Positions 52,066 through 60,942 of a DNA stretch of 64,000 bases are shown piece by piece. Below the pieces are notes generated by a model that was not told the origin of the DNA, ran no database searches, and saw nothing but the letters and a program-made list of their open reading frames with translations. The translations under genes and the position numbers were made by a program. Source of the stretch: Micromonospora sp. NBC_01740 (GTDB lineage: Bacteria > Actinomycetota > Actinomycetes > Mycobacteriales > Micromonosporaceae); assembly GCF_035920365.1 (NCBI RefSeq), contig NZ_CP109150.1, positions 7,068,001-7,132,000 of the forward strand, given 5' to 3'. Each line of letters opens with the position of its first letter. Within the stretch, counting starts at the first letter, position 1.

Positions 52066-52995
52066 TCAGAGCTGGGGCTTCACCTCGGCGGCGACCAGCT
52101 CCAGGTGGTCGAGGTCGGCCAGGTCGAGCACCTGGAGGTAGAGCCGCTCGCTGCCGATCTCGGCGTACCGGCCGATCTTGTCGACCACCTCGGCGGGGGT
52201 GCCCGCGAGGCCGTTCTCGCGCAGCTCGTCCGGCTCCCGGCCGATCGCGGCGGCCCGCCGGGCCACCTCGGCGTCGTCCCGCCCGCAGCAGAGCACCAGG
52301 GCGTTGGACCAGCGCAGCTCGCCCGGGTCGCGGCCGGTCTCGGCGCAGGCGGCCCGGACCCGGTCGAACTGGGCGGCGGAGTCCTCGACCGAGGCGAACG
52401 GCAGGTTGAACTCGTCGGCGTAGCGGGCGGCCAGGCGGGGCGTGCGCTTCGGGCCCATGCCGCCGAGCAGGATCGGCGGGCGCGGGTCCTGCACCGGCTT
52501 CGGCAGGGCGGGCGAGTCGCTGACCGGGTAGTACGTCCCGGCAAAGTCGAAGGTCGCGCCGGGCGGCGTCGCCCAGAGCCCCGTGACGACCGCGAGCTGT
52601 TCCTCCAGCCGGTCGAAGCGCTCCCCCAGCGACGGGAAGGGAATCCCGTACGCGGTGTGCTCCTCGGCGTACCAGCCGGTGCCGATGCCCAGCTCGACCC
52701 GGCCGCCGCTCATCTGGTCGACCTGCGCGACGGTGATGGCCAGCGGGCCGGGCAGCCGGAAGGTGGCAGCGGTCATCAGCGTGCCCAGCCGGATCCGCCG
52801 GGTGTCCCGGGCCAGGCCGGCGAGGGTCGTCCACGCGTCCGTCGGGCCGGGGTCACCGCTCACCGCGCCCATCTTCAGGTAGTGGTCGGAGCGGAAGAAG
52901 GCGCCGTAGCCGGTTTCCTCCGCGCAGCGGGCCACGGCGAGCAGGTCGTCGTACGTCGCGCCCTGCTGGGGTTCGGTGAAGATCCGCAGTTCCAT
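52066..52995 (-). CDS. LLM-class F420-dependent oxidoreductase
   Basis: A 309-residue luciferase-like barrel enzyme. Features are GYGAFFRSDHYLKMG, the TLMTAATFRLPGPLAI block, QVDQMSGGRVELGIGTGWYAEEH in outline, and PPILLGGMGPKRTPRLAARYAD. These match F420-dependent members that transfer hydride to unknown substrates. ATG 52995 is used because sequence back to 53073 is promoter DNA. A single gene, divergent from the monooxygenase. Confidence 0.9.
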   Translation of the reverse strand: MELRIFTEPQQGATYDDLLAVARCAEETGYGAFFRSDHYLKMGAVSGDPGPTDAWTTLAGLARDTRRIRLGTLMTAATFRLPGPLAITVAQVDQMSGGRVELGIGTGWYAEEHTAYGIPFPSLGERFDRLEEQLAVVTGLWATPPGATFDFAGTYYPVSDSPALPKPVQDPRPPILLGGMGPKRTPRLAARYADEFNLPFASVEDSAAQFDRVRAACAETGRDPGELRWSNALVLCCGRDDAEVARRAAAIGREPDELRENGLAGTPAEVVDKIGRYAEIGSERLYLQVLDLADLDHLELVAAEVKPQL

Positions 52996-53168
52996 GCTTC
53001 GAGCATAGGGAGCGGGCCGGGTCGGCGTGCCGTTCCGGCCCCTCCCCGGGCGGCGGCTCGGGCGGGCGCCCACCGCGCGAAGTGGCGGGCATCCGATAGC
53101 GGCGAGCCTGGCCCCGGGTCGTCCGCCGGTCCAGAGTGGAGGCCGAGCGACGAGGCGAGGAGGAACCC

Positions 53169-54326
53169 ATGGAGGACCAGCACCGGGACGGGCTGACGGG
53201 GGCGGTGGACGCGCTGCTCCCGGAGGTGTCCCGCCGGGCCGGGGAGATCGAGGCGGCCCGGGGGCTGCCCGCCGATCTGCTCGACTCGCTGCGGGCGGCC
53301 GGCTGCTTCCGGATGTTCGTCCCCCGCAGCCACGGCGGGTACGAGGCGGACCTGCACACCGGGCTGCGGGTGCTGGAGTCGCTGGCCCGGGCCGACGGCT
53401 CCACCGGGTGGACGGTGATGATCGGCGCCGAGACGCCGCACCTGGTGGCGATGCTCTCCCGCGACCGGTTCGACAAGTTCTACGCCGACGGGCCGGACGT
53501 GGTCGTCGGGGGCGGGTTCGCCCCGCAGGGGCGCGCCGAGCCCGTCGACGGCGGCTTCCGGGTCACCGGCCGGTGGGCGTTCGCGAGCGGCGCCCGGCAC
53601 GCCGACTGGATCTTCGGCAACTGCGTGCTGACCGGGGACGGCGGGCCGGCGGGGGCACCGCCGGCGATGCGCTCCATGCTCTTCCCGGCCTCCCGGGTCA
53701 CCGTGCACGACACCTGGCACGTGCTCGGCCTGCGGGGCACCGGCAGCCACGACATCGAGGTGGCGGACGCCTTCTGCCCCACGGAGGAGAGCTTCGACCT
53801 GTTCACCGGCGTGCCCTGCGTACCGGGGCCGGGCTTCGTGGCGCCGCTGGTCCACTTCGTCCTGCACCTCGGCGCGGTGGCGGTCGGCATCGCGCAGGGC
53901 GCGCTGGACGACATGGTCGCGCTGCTCGAGGGCGGCCGGCAGCGGCTCTACGCCCGGCAGTCGCTCGCCGACTCGCCGGCCTTCCGCCTCCAGCTCGGCC
54001 GTGCCGACCTGGACGTACGGGCCGCCCGGGCGCTGCTGCGGGACCTGGCCGACGAGCTCTGGTCGGCCTGCGCCACCGATCCGGCGGCGATCCCCGCGCT
54101 GCACCCACGGATCTCCGCCGCGCTGCCCTGGGTGACGGAGCGGGCAGCCGCCGCGGTCGACACCTGCTACCGGGCGGCCGGCGGCGGGGCGGCCCGGGAC
54201 TCGTCGCCGTTGCAGCGCCGGTTCCGCGACATCCACACGTTCAGCCAGCACGCGGCGGCGGCCGAGGGCTGGCTCGCCAACAACGGCGCGCGGGTGCTCG
54301 GCCGGCCGGTGGAGCTGGCCTACTGA
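53169..54326 (+). CDS. Acyl-CoA-dehydrogenase-fold flavin-dependent monooxygenase
   Basis: A 385-residue protein. It has the acyl-CoA dehydrogenase fold with WAFASGARHADWIFGNCVL and GTGSHDIEV segments, and resembles group D two-component monooxygenases (HsaA, DszC and KijD3-like). These use reduced flavin from a partner reductase. The catalytic Glu of true acyl-CoA dehydrogenases is not evident. No reductase gene is adjacent. GAGGAGGAA precedes ATG 53169. Confidence 0.82.
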   Translation: MEDQHRDGLTGAVDALLPEVSRRAGEIEAARGLPADLLDSLRAAGCFRMFVPRSHGGYEADLHTGLRVLESLARADGSTGWTVMIGAETPHLVAMLSRDRFDKFYADGPDVVVGGGFAPQGRAEPVDGGFRVTGRWAFASGARHADWIFGNCVLTGDGGPAGAPPAMRSMLFPASRVTVHDTWHVLGLRGTGSHDIEVADAFCPTEESFDLFTGVPCVPGPGFVAPLVHFVLHLGAVAVGIAQGALDDMVALLEGGRQRLYARQSLADSPAFRLQLGRADLDVRAARALLRDLADELWSACATDPAAIPALHPRISAALPWVTERAAAAVDTCYRAAGGGAARDSSPLQRRFRDIHTFSQHAAAAEGWLANNGARVLGRPVELAY

Positions 54327-54330
54327 CCCC

Positions 54331-54373
54331 GGGCGGGTGTCCCGGCTTCCGACCGGAGCCGGGGCACCCGCCC
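54331..54373. terminator. Bidirectional hairpin terminator
   Basis: A 19-bp stem (GGGCGGGTG-CCCGGCT and complement) with one bulge and a 4-nt loop between convergent genes. Confidence 0.8.
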
Positions 54374-54389
54374 GCCGTCCATCGACGGA

Positions 54390-55067
54390 TCAGCAGCGCT
54401 GCCGCTGGCCCGTGTGGTGCACGCCGACCTTGCCCACCACGGTCAGGTCGGTCAGGGCGGTGTTCGCACCGCGGGACACGTAGCACGAGTAGCGGTGCTG
54501 GTTGATCACTTCGAGGTGGATGTGGGCCCCGCTGTCACCGTTGACCTGGTAGCAGCTGGACCAGCGGAAGCGGCCCGTCTCGCCGAGCTTGGTCCAGGGA
54601 CCGACCGAGGCGCCGACGACGATGCCACCGGGCTTGTTGTTCACGTGCATCACGTCCGCGCGGCCGAGGATCTGCCCGGTCGTGGTGTCCCGGGCCTCGA
54701 GCCCGATGCGGTAACCGCCGTCGGCGAGATTGCGGGTCGCACAGCCGGCCTGGACGGTGACCACCTTGACGGCGACCGGGTGCCCGGAAGCGGTCTTGGT
54801 GCCGAACGGCGAGACGATCGTGGCACCCGGATTGCGGTAGATGTCGACGGCCCAGTCGTTCGGGTAGCCCCAGTGGCCGAAGACGATGTGGTGCGAGGTC
54901 GGACCGGAGAGACCGAAGCGGTCCCAGGTGGACGAACCCTGGATCGGCGGATAGACGTTTACCGTGTCCGCTGCCGGATGCGCCTGCGCGGCGCCGGCCG
55001 GGGCGACCACGGCGCCGACCGCGAGCACGAGGGCGGCCATCGCAGGGGCGAGACGACTGAACTTCAC
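54390..55067 (-). CDS. Secreted M23-like protein
   Basis: A 225-residue exported protein with signal peptide (AQAHP cleavage region). The mature fold has an N-terminal HHIVFGHWGYPNDWAVDIY and C-terminal GAHIHLEV segment, arranged as in M23 lysostaphin-like peptidases: Asp in AVDIY and the HxH in HIHLE. The usual first His of HxxxD is not clear, so activity is unsure. Several Cys suggest disulfides. Starts at GTG after GGAG. Confidence 0.72.
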   Translation of the reverse strand: MKFSRLAPAMAALVLAVGAVVAPAGAAQAHPAADTVNVYPPIQGSSTWDRFGLSGPTSHHIVFGHWGYPNDWAVDIYRNPGATIVSPFGTKTASGHPVAVKVVTVQAGCATRNLADGGYRIGLEARDTTTGQILGRADVMHVNNKPGGIVVGASVGPWTKLGETGRFRWSSCYQVNGDSGAHIHLEVINQHRYSCYVSRGANTALTDLTVVGKVGVHHTGQRQRC

Positions 55068-55245
55068 ATGATCTCCATGGCTGTCCTGGCGCAGCGGGGC
55101 TCGGTGGACATCGCACCGGGAGGCGCACGAGCGGGCCTGCGCACGATCCGGCGGATCTTATACCACCATCGATGGATCTCATGATCGACGTCTATCCTTC
55201 GCCGACGGCTCTCCGGCCCCTCCTGGCGGACCTCCGGCCGGCCGC

Positions 55246-56286
55246 TCAGACGTACGGCCGGGTGGCGTACGCCGACTTCAGCGCGGCCAGCCCCGTCGAC
55301 TTCGGCGACAGGGTGCCCCAGCCCGAGTTGAAGTAGTTGGTCCGCGCGATCCGCGGTCCCCGCTCGGCGTTGAGCTGGGCGATGGCGGCCGGGACGGTGG
55401 CGATCCAGCCCGCCTGGTCCGGCACCTCCGCCACCCGTACGCCCCACTCGGCGATGATCACCGGGCGGGAGAGGGCGACCGGGCCGAGGTCGGCCACCGC
55501 CCAGTCCTTCGCCCGGCGGAACCGGGCCAGCGCCGTGTGGGTGGGGCTGGTGGCGTAGGCGTTCCACTGGAGGAAGTCGAGCCTGGCCATCAGCGCCTCC
55601 GGATGGGTGCGCTGGAAACAGGCCCGGTCGAAGCCGCCCACCCCGACCGAGAACGTCGTGCCGGCGGGCAGTTGACGGGCCTTGAACCAGTTCACGATGT
55701 ACGTCACCGCCTGCACCGCGCGGGCGTCGGACTGCCCCCAGTTGTAGCTGACGCCGGACTCCGTGGTGCCGAACTCGTGGTCCGTGTCGAGTTCCGAGGC
55801 GAGCTGGATGTTCACCCCGAAGCCCATGGTCCGGTACTGGGACAGGGCGCGGGCGAAGAGCCCGTCGCAGTGCCCGGCCAGGACCTGGCTGTAGCCGTAC
55901 GCCCGGGGCCAGGTCGTGCCCGGGCGCTGCTGGATGGTCATCGCGGGCGCCGGGACGGTGTAGGTCACGCCGTCCACGGTGAACGTCTGCGGCCCGGCGT
56001 CGGGCGCGCCGTAGTGCTTCAGCTCCAGCACCATGTTCATCTGCACCCCGGCCCTGCCGAGCGTGATCAGCCACGGCCGTTGGTAGCCGGGGAAGATGTA
56101 GCCGTCGGCGAAGCTGCGGTACTGGGTCAGCGAGCGGAAGTTGCCGCCGGCCATGTCGGCCGTCGGGTCGGCGCCGCCGGAGAGGTAGTAGCCGCCCAGC
56201 ACCGGCGGCGCGATCGTGTAGTCGGCGGTCGCGGTGGCGGTACGCCCGCCGTTGTCGCGCACCGTGACGGTGACCCGGGGCATCAC
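55246..56286 (-). CDS. Ig-like plus TIM-barrel glycosidase-like protein, phage tail type
   Basis: About 346 residues, no signal peptide. An N-terminal Ig-like strand set (VTVTVRDNGGRTATATADY) leads to a barrel: YYLSGGADPTADM, LITLGRAGVQMNMVLELKH, and IIAEWGVR, whose Glu suits a glycosidase nucleophile. The layout matches proteins I associate with actinophage tail regions. It overlaps the upstream gene by 4 nt (GTGA). It may be a phage-derived depolymerase or adhesin. Confidence 0.65.
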   Translation of the reverse strand: MMPRVTVTVRDNGGRTATATADYTIAPPVLGGYYLSGGADPTADMAGGNFRSLTQYRSFADGYIFPGYQRPWLITLGRAGVQMNMVLELKHYGAPDAGPQTFTVDGVTYTVPAPAMTIQQRPGTTWPRAYGYSQVLAGHCDGLFARALSQYRTMGFGVNIQLASELDTDHEFGTTESGVSYNWGQSDARAVQAVTYIVNWFKARQLPAGTTFSVGVGGFDRACFQRTHPEALMARLDFLQWNAYATSPTHTALARFRRAKDWAVADLGPVALSRPVIIAEWGVRVAEVPDQAGWIATVPAAIAQLNAERGPRIARTNYFNSGWGTLSPKSTGLAALKSAYATRPYV

Positions 56287-56552
56287 GCCACCGCCCGGTA
56301 GACGGCGACGGACCCGTTGTCCGACGCCCTGGTCCAGGTGCGGCCGGAGTCGTCGGTGACGGTGAGGGTGAGCGGGTCGATGACGGCGGTGACCTTGACC
56401 GGCGCGCTGCTGTTGCCCTGCGCGTCGGTCACCACGATCGTGACGGTCACCGGCTTGGTGTCGGCGTCGCCGTAGGTGACCGTCAGGATCATCTGGTCGC
56501 CGGGTGAGTAGGTGGAGGCGTTCAGGGAGGCGGTGGCGGTGGGAGCGGCCAT
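56283..56552 (-). CDS. Ig-like domain protein of phage tail type
   Basis: An 89-residue single beta-sandwich protein: ATASLNASTYSPGDQMILTV, TVTIVVTDAQGN, and TLTVTDDSGRTWTRASDNGS. No signal peptide. Actinophage genomes carry near-identical layouts next to tail genes. GAGAGGAG precedes the ATG. Coupled to the downstream gene. Confidence 0.68.
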   Translation of the reverse strand: MAAPTATASLNASTYSPGDQMILTVTYGDADTKPVTVTIVVTDAQGNSSAPVKVTAVIDPLTLTVTDDSGRTWTRASDNGSVAVYRAVA

Positions 56553-56995
56553 TGCCGGCTCCTCTCGTGCTCGGTGACCGGACCGACCGGCGCGTGGCCA
56601 GGGCCGGTTCCGGTGGGCAGGGTGGGACGGGCGACGACCGGCCGCCGGGCACGCGCCTGCGCGTGCCCGGGACGGCTCGTGGGTACGGCTCGCCGGCCGC
56701 GCTCGTCCCGGGGATGGCGCGCGGCTCCGGTGGCTGCCGGAATGGGGACGTCTGTGTCGGTGCGGCGGCTTCCGCCCGGGTACCCGGGACGTGACTGCCG
56801 GAGCGCGACCTCGCGCTGCGTGGGCGGCCGGCGCTGCGCTACGCCGTGGCCGTCGCGGGGTCGGGTTCGGTGATGGCGGTGTCGGCGGGGACGATGCTGT
56901 CCCCGCCGGGCCCGAGGAATGGGTTGTGGCCCGCCATCCTCACGCCTCTGACCTGCTACAACAGTGCGCCGGAAAGGCGATCGGCGTCCTGTCCG
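56553..56995. other. GC-rich intergenic region
   Basis: Between two leftward gene sets. It contains no reading frame with protein character and no IS ends. It includes the probable promoter of the phage-tail-like pair and the 3' end of the ATPase operon; a GCCGGCGTCG-type clear terminator was not identified. Confidence 0.4.
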
Positions 56996-59900
56996 CTATC
57001 GGACGGCCGGCGCGTCCGGCAGGTGACTGCGCTCCGGCCGGAATTGTGCCGAAGCTGCCCTGGCGACGACCTCCTCCGGGCTGAGCGGCGCCTTCGGGTG
57101 GTGGGACAGGCAGATCGGCGTGTCCACCTTGACGAACGCGAAGCCCTCCCCGGCCACGTAGAACTGGCCGCTCTGCATGAGGCCGATGTCGGGCAGCCGC
57201 CCGCCCTTGGCCTCCGCCAACTGACGGGCCGCGTCGATCTGCGCGGGAGCGTTGAGCAGCCCGAAGAACTGCGTGGTGGCGTTGCCGGAGATCTGGTTGT
57301 GCAGCCCCTTCGGCGCCTGGGTGGCGAAGACCAACCCGAGCCCGTACTTGCGGGCCTGAGAGGCGAGGGCGATCGTGCTGGCCGTGCAGGCCGTCTGCCC
57401 GGACGACGGGGCGAGAGTCTGCGCCTCGTCCATCACGAAGAGCCCGCCCAGCGGTCGCTCGCCCGCCGGGTGCCGCTTGATCCAGGCGAACAGGGCCATC
57501 TGGAGCTGATTGACGAAGCCCTGCCGTTCCTGGTCCGACGTGAGCCCCACAAAGCTGATCACCGAAATGCGTGCGCGCCGGCCCGGCGAGGGGGTGAGCA
57601 GCAGGCCCGGATCGGCCGGGGCGCCGACGCCGCCGAACAACGGATCGGTGACCATGGCGGCCTTCAGAGTCTCGGCCAGATCCTGGGCCAGCTTGTCCGC
57701 CCGGCTCAGCCGGCTCACCCCGTCGGGCAGTTCGGCGAGGAACTCGGTGAAGCCGGGCAGGCCCACCATTCCGCTCCTCGCGTACGCCTGGAGGGCCTCG
57801 GTCAGCACGGCCTTGCCCTGCTGGGCCACCTTCGTCGGCCGGTCCACACCGGCGCGCGGGGCGAGTGCCTCCACCGCCGAGCGGATCGCCTGGTCGAACT
57901 CGTCCGGCGAGTCGCGTACGGGGGTGAAGTCCGGCAGCGGCTGGAAGCTCAGCGGTCGACCGGCGTTGACCCGGGGCGTCCAGACCACCACCTCGGTGTG
58001 TTCGAGGTGGTCGCGGGCCCGCTCGGCGTCACCGGGGCCCCATCCGGCCGGCGGCTGCGGCCAGGGATCGCCCAGGCGGGCGAGGTCGTTGTTGGGATCG
58101 AGCACGATCGCGGAGACGCCCTCTCGAGCGCACTCCTCGACCAGCCGCCGGATCAGCACGGTCTTGCCGGAGCCGGAGCCGGCGAAGATCACCGTGTGAC
58201 GGCGCAGCGACTCCAGGTCCACCGCGAACGGCCGCGCCCCGTCGGTGGTCCGCCCCAACAGGATCGAAGTTCCGTCGACGGTGGCCCTCCCGCCGCCGAC
58301 CCGCGCGTCGTCCTCGCCGCCCACCTCGGCGGTCGGCCCGACTGACCGGGCGACCGGTCCGGCCTCCGCATTGGCCGCCCCGGCGGAGTCGCCGAGGATC
58401 GTGGCGAACAGCTGCGTGGAGCCGGCCGGTCGGCGCGCGACCAGCCACTCCTGGAGAACCGAGGCCGGTTCGCCACTCAGCTCACGAAGCGCGGCGAACA
58501 CCCGCAGGTCCGCCTCCGGGACGCCGCAGCGGACTCCGCCGGCCGCGTCGAAGGCCGCCAACACCTCGGCCGTACGCTTCCCGGTCGGCCACGGGCCGTT
58601 GCGCAACAGCACCAGCCGCCGCTGCGGCAGCGCACGGTCGAGGCCCGCCATGGTGCAGGCCGCCTTCACCCTGGCGGTCGCCGCGATCGCGTTCGGATGG
58701 GAGATCCCGCGGAAGCACCAGTGCGCCTCGTTCTCGGTGGCCTCGTCCAGCACCTCGATCAGCCGCCCGTGCAGCGCCGGTTTGCGGCCCGGCAGCGGGT
58801 CGTACCTGTAGCTGGCGCCGGTCGGGGACCGCTCGGCGATCCAGGCCGCCAGACCGGCGGCGAGGAGCGCCGGCATGTGCTCGTCCTCGGTCCGCGGATC
58901 GAGCGCACCCGCCACGTCCGCCCCCGCCACCAGCTCGGCGAAGCGGGCGTCGAGCTGCCGCAGGCGCACGTCGTCACCGGTGTCCGTGTCGCGGCACGAC
59001 TTCGGGCCGACGGCGGCACTCCGGTCCGGCGGCTCGGACCCGCCGATGACGTGGTCGACGACCTCGATGAGACGGTCGAGCTCGGTCACCTCGTCCCGGT
59101 CCCGGCACCAGGCGACGTGACGATCCACCCGGCGCAGCAGCGCCCGGGGCGTCAACGCCGGGGCGTCCACGAACGCCTCGGGGCTGATCGGCCAGGTCGG
59201 GTACGGCGGTGCGAAACGCGGCCCGGCGAAGGCGGCGGTGAACCGCTTCGCGACGATGGCCCGCCCGATCTCGGGGGTGGGAATCCGGTCGGGGAGGATC
59301 GCCTGCCGGAACCGGTCGCCGACCGGAGTGGGCGCACTCCTGGTCAACAGCTCCCAGGTGTCCGGCAGGCACGACACCACGATCAGCGTCCGGCGGGTGA
59401 CGTCACGCAGCTTCAGCAGCCCGTCGGCGATGGGCCCGATGACCTTCGCCTGGGCGTCCTCCAGCCCGGCGTACTGGTCGAACATGGCGGTGCTGGTCTG
59501 GGCGAAGAGCGTGTCGAGCTGGTCGACGGCTATCACCGTGGGGTCGAGCGTCAGCGCCATCAGCCGCGAGACGTCCTGGACGATCTGCTGCGGGGTACGG
59601 ATCGCCGGGGTCAGCCCCCACGCCGCGCGACCGTCCGGGTCACCTGGCTCGGAGATCAGATGGGCGTAGCCGACGTCCTGTGCCTCGAAGTCCAGCGCGC
59701 CGTGCAGGACGAGTGCCCGGGCGGTGTCCTGGCAGTCCCGGCCGATCTCGCGATGGCGCGTCCGCAGGGCCCGCACGAAGGTGTCCAGGTGCTCCCGGGT
59801 GACCGGCTTCGTCCCGGCGACCGCGTCGCGTACCTCCGCCGGGATGCCGAGCTGGGCGGTGAGCCGACGCAGGAACGTGCGCAGCTGGGTGCCCCAGCCG

Positions 59901-60250
59901 ATCGCGTCCCGTCCCATGCCTTCGACCAGGGCCAGCGCCACGCTCTCCCAGAACGTCTTCCCGCTGACCATGTCGACCAGGAAGAAGTAGCCGCCCTCAC
60001 GCTGGATCCGATCCCGCACCGCCCCGAGCAGGTGGGTCTTGCCGGCGCCGGCCCGCCCCTGCATGGCCACGCCGAGGGGCACCGTGGTGTCGTCGGTGCG
60101 GGCCCTGCCCACGCCGCGCAGGATCTCCGCGACCACCTTCTCGTGCAGCTCCGGCACGTCGTGCGGGCTGGGCCGCCACACGTCGTCGGGAGTGACCGCA
60201 GGGTTGAGACTGACCGCCTCGAGCGCGGCCCGTACGTCCTCCGGGATCAT
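56996..60250 (-). CDS. Dual-ATPase protein: N-terminal STAND/AAA and C-terminal HerA-like domains
   Basis: A 1084-residue protein. The first P-loop GRAGAGKT is at 65-72, with Walker B VIAVDQ (Asp243) and a sensor VVSCLPDTWEL near 291-302. The second half is HerA/FtsK-like: Walker A GSGSGKT at 691-697, Walker B VMDEAQ (Asp941-Glu942), and a final ATQAPKGL motif. HerA ATPases act as hexameric DNA translocases with nucleases. It is the last gene of a three-gene operon, starting by ATGA overlap with the wHTH gene. The length and pairing suggest a defence or DNA-processing complex; the role is inference. Confidence 0.85.
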   Translation of the reverse strand: MIPEDVRAALEAVSLNPAVTPDDVWRPSPHDVPELHEKVVAEILRGVGRARTDDTTVPLGVAMQGRAGAGKTHLLGAVRDRIQREGGYFFLVDMVSGKTFWESVALALVEGMGRDAIGWGTQLRTFLRRLTAQLGIPAEVRDAVAGTKPVTREHLDTFVRALRTRHREIGRDCQDTARALVLHGALDFEAQDVGYAHLISEPGDPDGRAAWGLTPAIRTPQQIVQDVSRLMALTLDPTVIAVDQLDTLFAQTSTAMFDQYAGLEDAQAKVIGPIADGLLKLRDVTRRTLIVVSCLPDTWELLTRSAPTPVGDRFRQAILPDRIPTPEIGRAIVAKRFTAAFAGPRFAPPYPTWPISPEAFVDAPALTPRALLRRVDRHVAWCRDRDEVTELDRLIEVVDHVIGGSEPPDRSAAVGPKSCRDTDTGDDVRLRQLDARFAELVAGADVAGALDPRTEDEHMPALLAAGLAAWIAERSPTGASYRYDPLPGRKPALHGRLIEVLDEATENEAHWCFRGISHPNAIAATARVKAACTMAGLDRALPQRRLVLLRNGPWPTGKRTAEVLAAFDAAGGVRCGVPEADLRVFAALRELSGEPASVLQEWLVARRPAGSTQLFATILGDSAGAANAEAGPVARSVGPTAEVGGEDDARVGGGRATVDGTSILLGRTTDGARPFAVDLESLRRHTVIFAGSGSGKTVLIRRLVEECAREGVSAIVLDPNNDLARLGDPWPQPPAGWGPGDAERARDHLEHTEVVVWTPRVNAGRPLSFQPLPDFTPVRDSPDEFDQAIRSAVEALAPRAGVDRPTKVAQQGKAVLTEALQAYARSGMVGLPGFTEFLAELPDGVSRLSRADKLAQDLAETLKAAMVTDPLFGGVGAPADPGLLLTPSPGRRARISVISFVGLTSDQERQGFVNQLQMALFAWIKRHPAGERPLGGLFVMDEAQTLAPSSGQTACTASTIALASQARKYGLGLVFATQAPKGLHNQISGNATTQFFGLLNAPAQIDAARQLAEAKGGRLPDIGLMQSGQFYVAGEGFAFVKVDTPICLSHHPKAPLSPEEVVARAASAQFRPERSHLPDAPAVR

Positions 60251-60942
60251 GCCGAGCCGATCGCCAGGGTGTGGTTCTCCTCGTCCCCGATGCGCACCGC
60301 GGCCGCCCGGTCCCGCGCGGTCAACGACTTGGTGTTGGCGACCGGGATGATTCGGACGCCGTCCCGCTGGACCATCGCGCGCAACGTCGCGTCGACGGTA
60401 GCGCGGTCCTGCCTGCCGAGGCGTTCGCGCAGGTCGGCGAGCCCCACCCAGGCTCCCGGCTCCCGGGCCAGCTCGTGATAGGCGGCGCGGATCAGGGCCT
60501 CCACGGCGTCCGGCTCGGTGGCCGCCGGCGCTGGCGCGGCGCCGGGAGGCGTCGGGCCGGCCGCCGGACCTGAGGTGGCCGACGGCGGCGTGAAGAAGTC
60601 GGCGTGGCTGAGCCCCAACCGGCTCAGCGAGCGGTGCAGGTTGGCCAGCAGGGTGAAGAGCGAACGGGTGGCTGAGCCACTACGTGCGGGCGGGGCGCCG
60701 ACGTGCAGCTGCCGCACCACCCGCCACCCCTCGTCGGTCAGCTCGTGGGAGAAGGGCCGGTGGGACCGGTCGGTCTCGACCAGGCCGAGCTTGACGAGTT
60801 TGGCGTTGTCGACGCCGGTGAGGCTGAACCCGGCCAACTCCTTCAGCTCGTTGTTGGTCAGTTCGCGGGCCTCGACCATGAGCACCACAAGCGCGTTGAT
60901 CTGGTTGGGCGTCAGGTGGGGAAGGTCCGCCGTGCTCGTCAT
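60247..60942 (-). CDS. Winged-helix protein of the ATPase-nuclease operon
   Basis: A 231-residue protein with two possible winged helices: residues 8-70 (LTPNQINALVVLMVEARELTNNELKELAG in outline, then LVKLGLVETDRSH) and 150-225 (LADLRERLGRQDRATVDATLRAMVQ). An Ala/Pro linker at about 115-145 joins them. It may bind DNA as a regulator or as a subunit of the complex. It overlaps both neighbours by 4 nt. Confidence 0.8.
   Translation of the reverse strand: MTSTADLPHLTPNQINALVVLMVEARELTNNELKELAGFSLTGVDNAKLVKLGLVETDRSHRPFSHELTDEGWRVVRQLHVGAPPARSGSATRSLFTLLANLHRSLSRLGLSHADFFTPPSATSGPAAGPTPPGAAPAPAATEPDAVEALIRAAYHELAREPGAWVGLADLRERLGRQDRATVDATLRAMVQRDGVRIIPVANTKSLTARDRAAAVRIGDEENHTLAIGSA

Noticed and set aside
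55176..55190. CATGATCGAC upstream of the M23-like gene, resembling half of the GATCATG palindrome
   Set aside because: No inverted partner is nearby; a 10-base match alone may be chance.
56553..56995. Short rightward frames between the phage-like pair and the ATPase operon
   Set aside because: Arg/Pro-rich chance frames without ribosome sites or conserved patterns.
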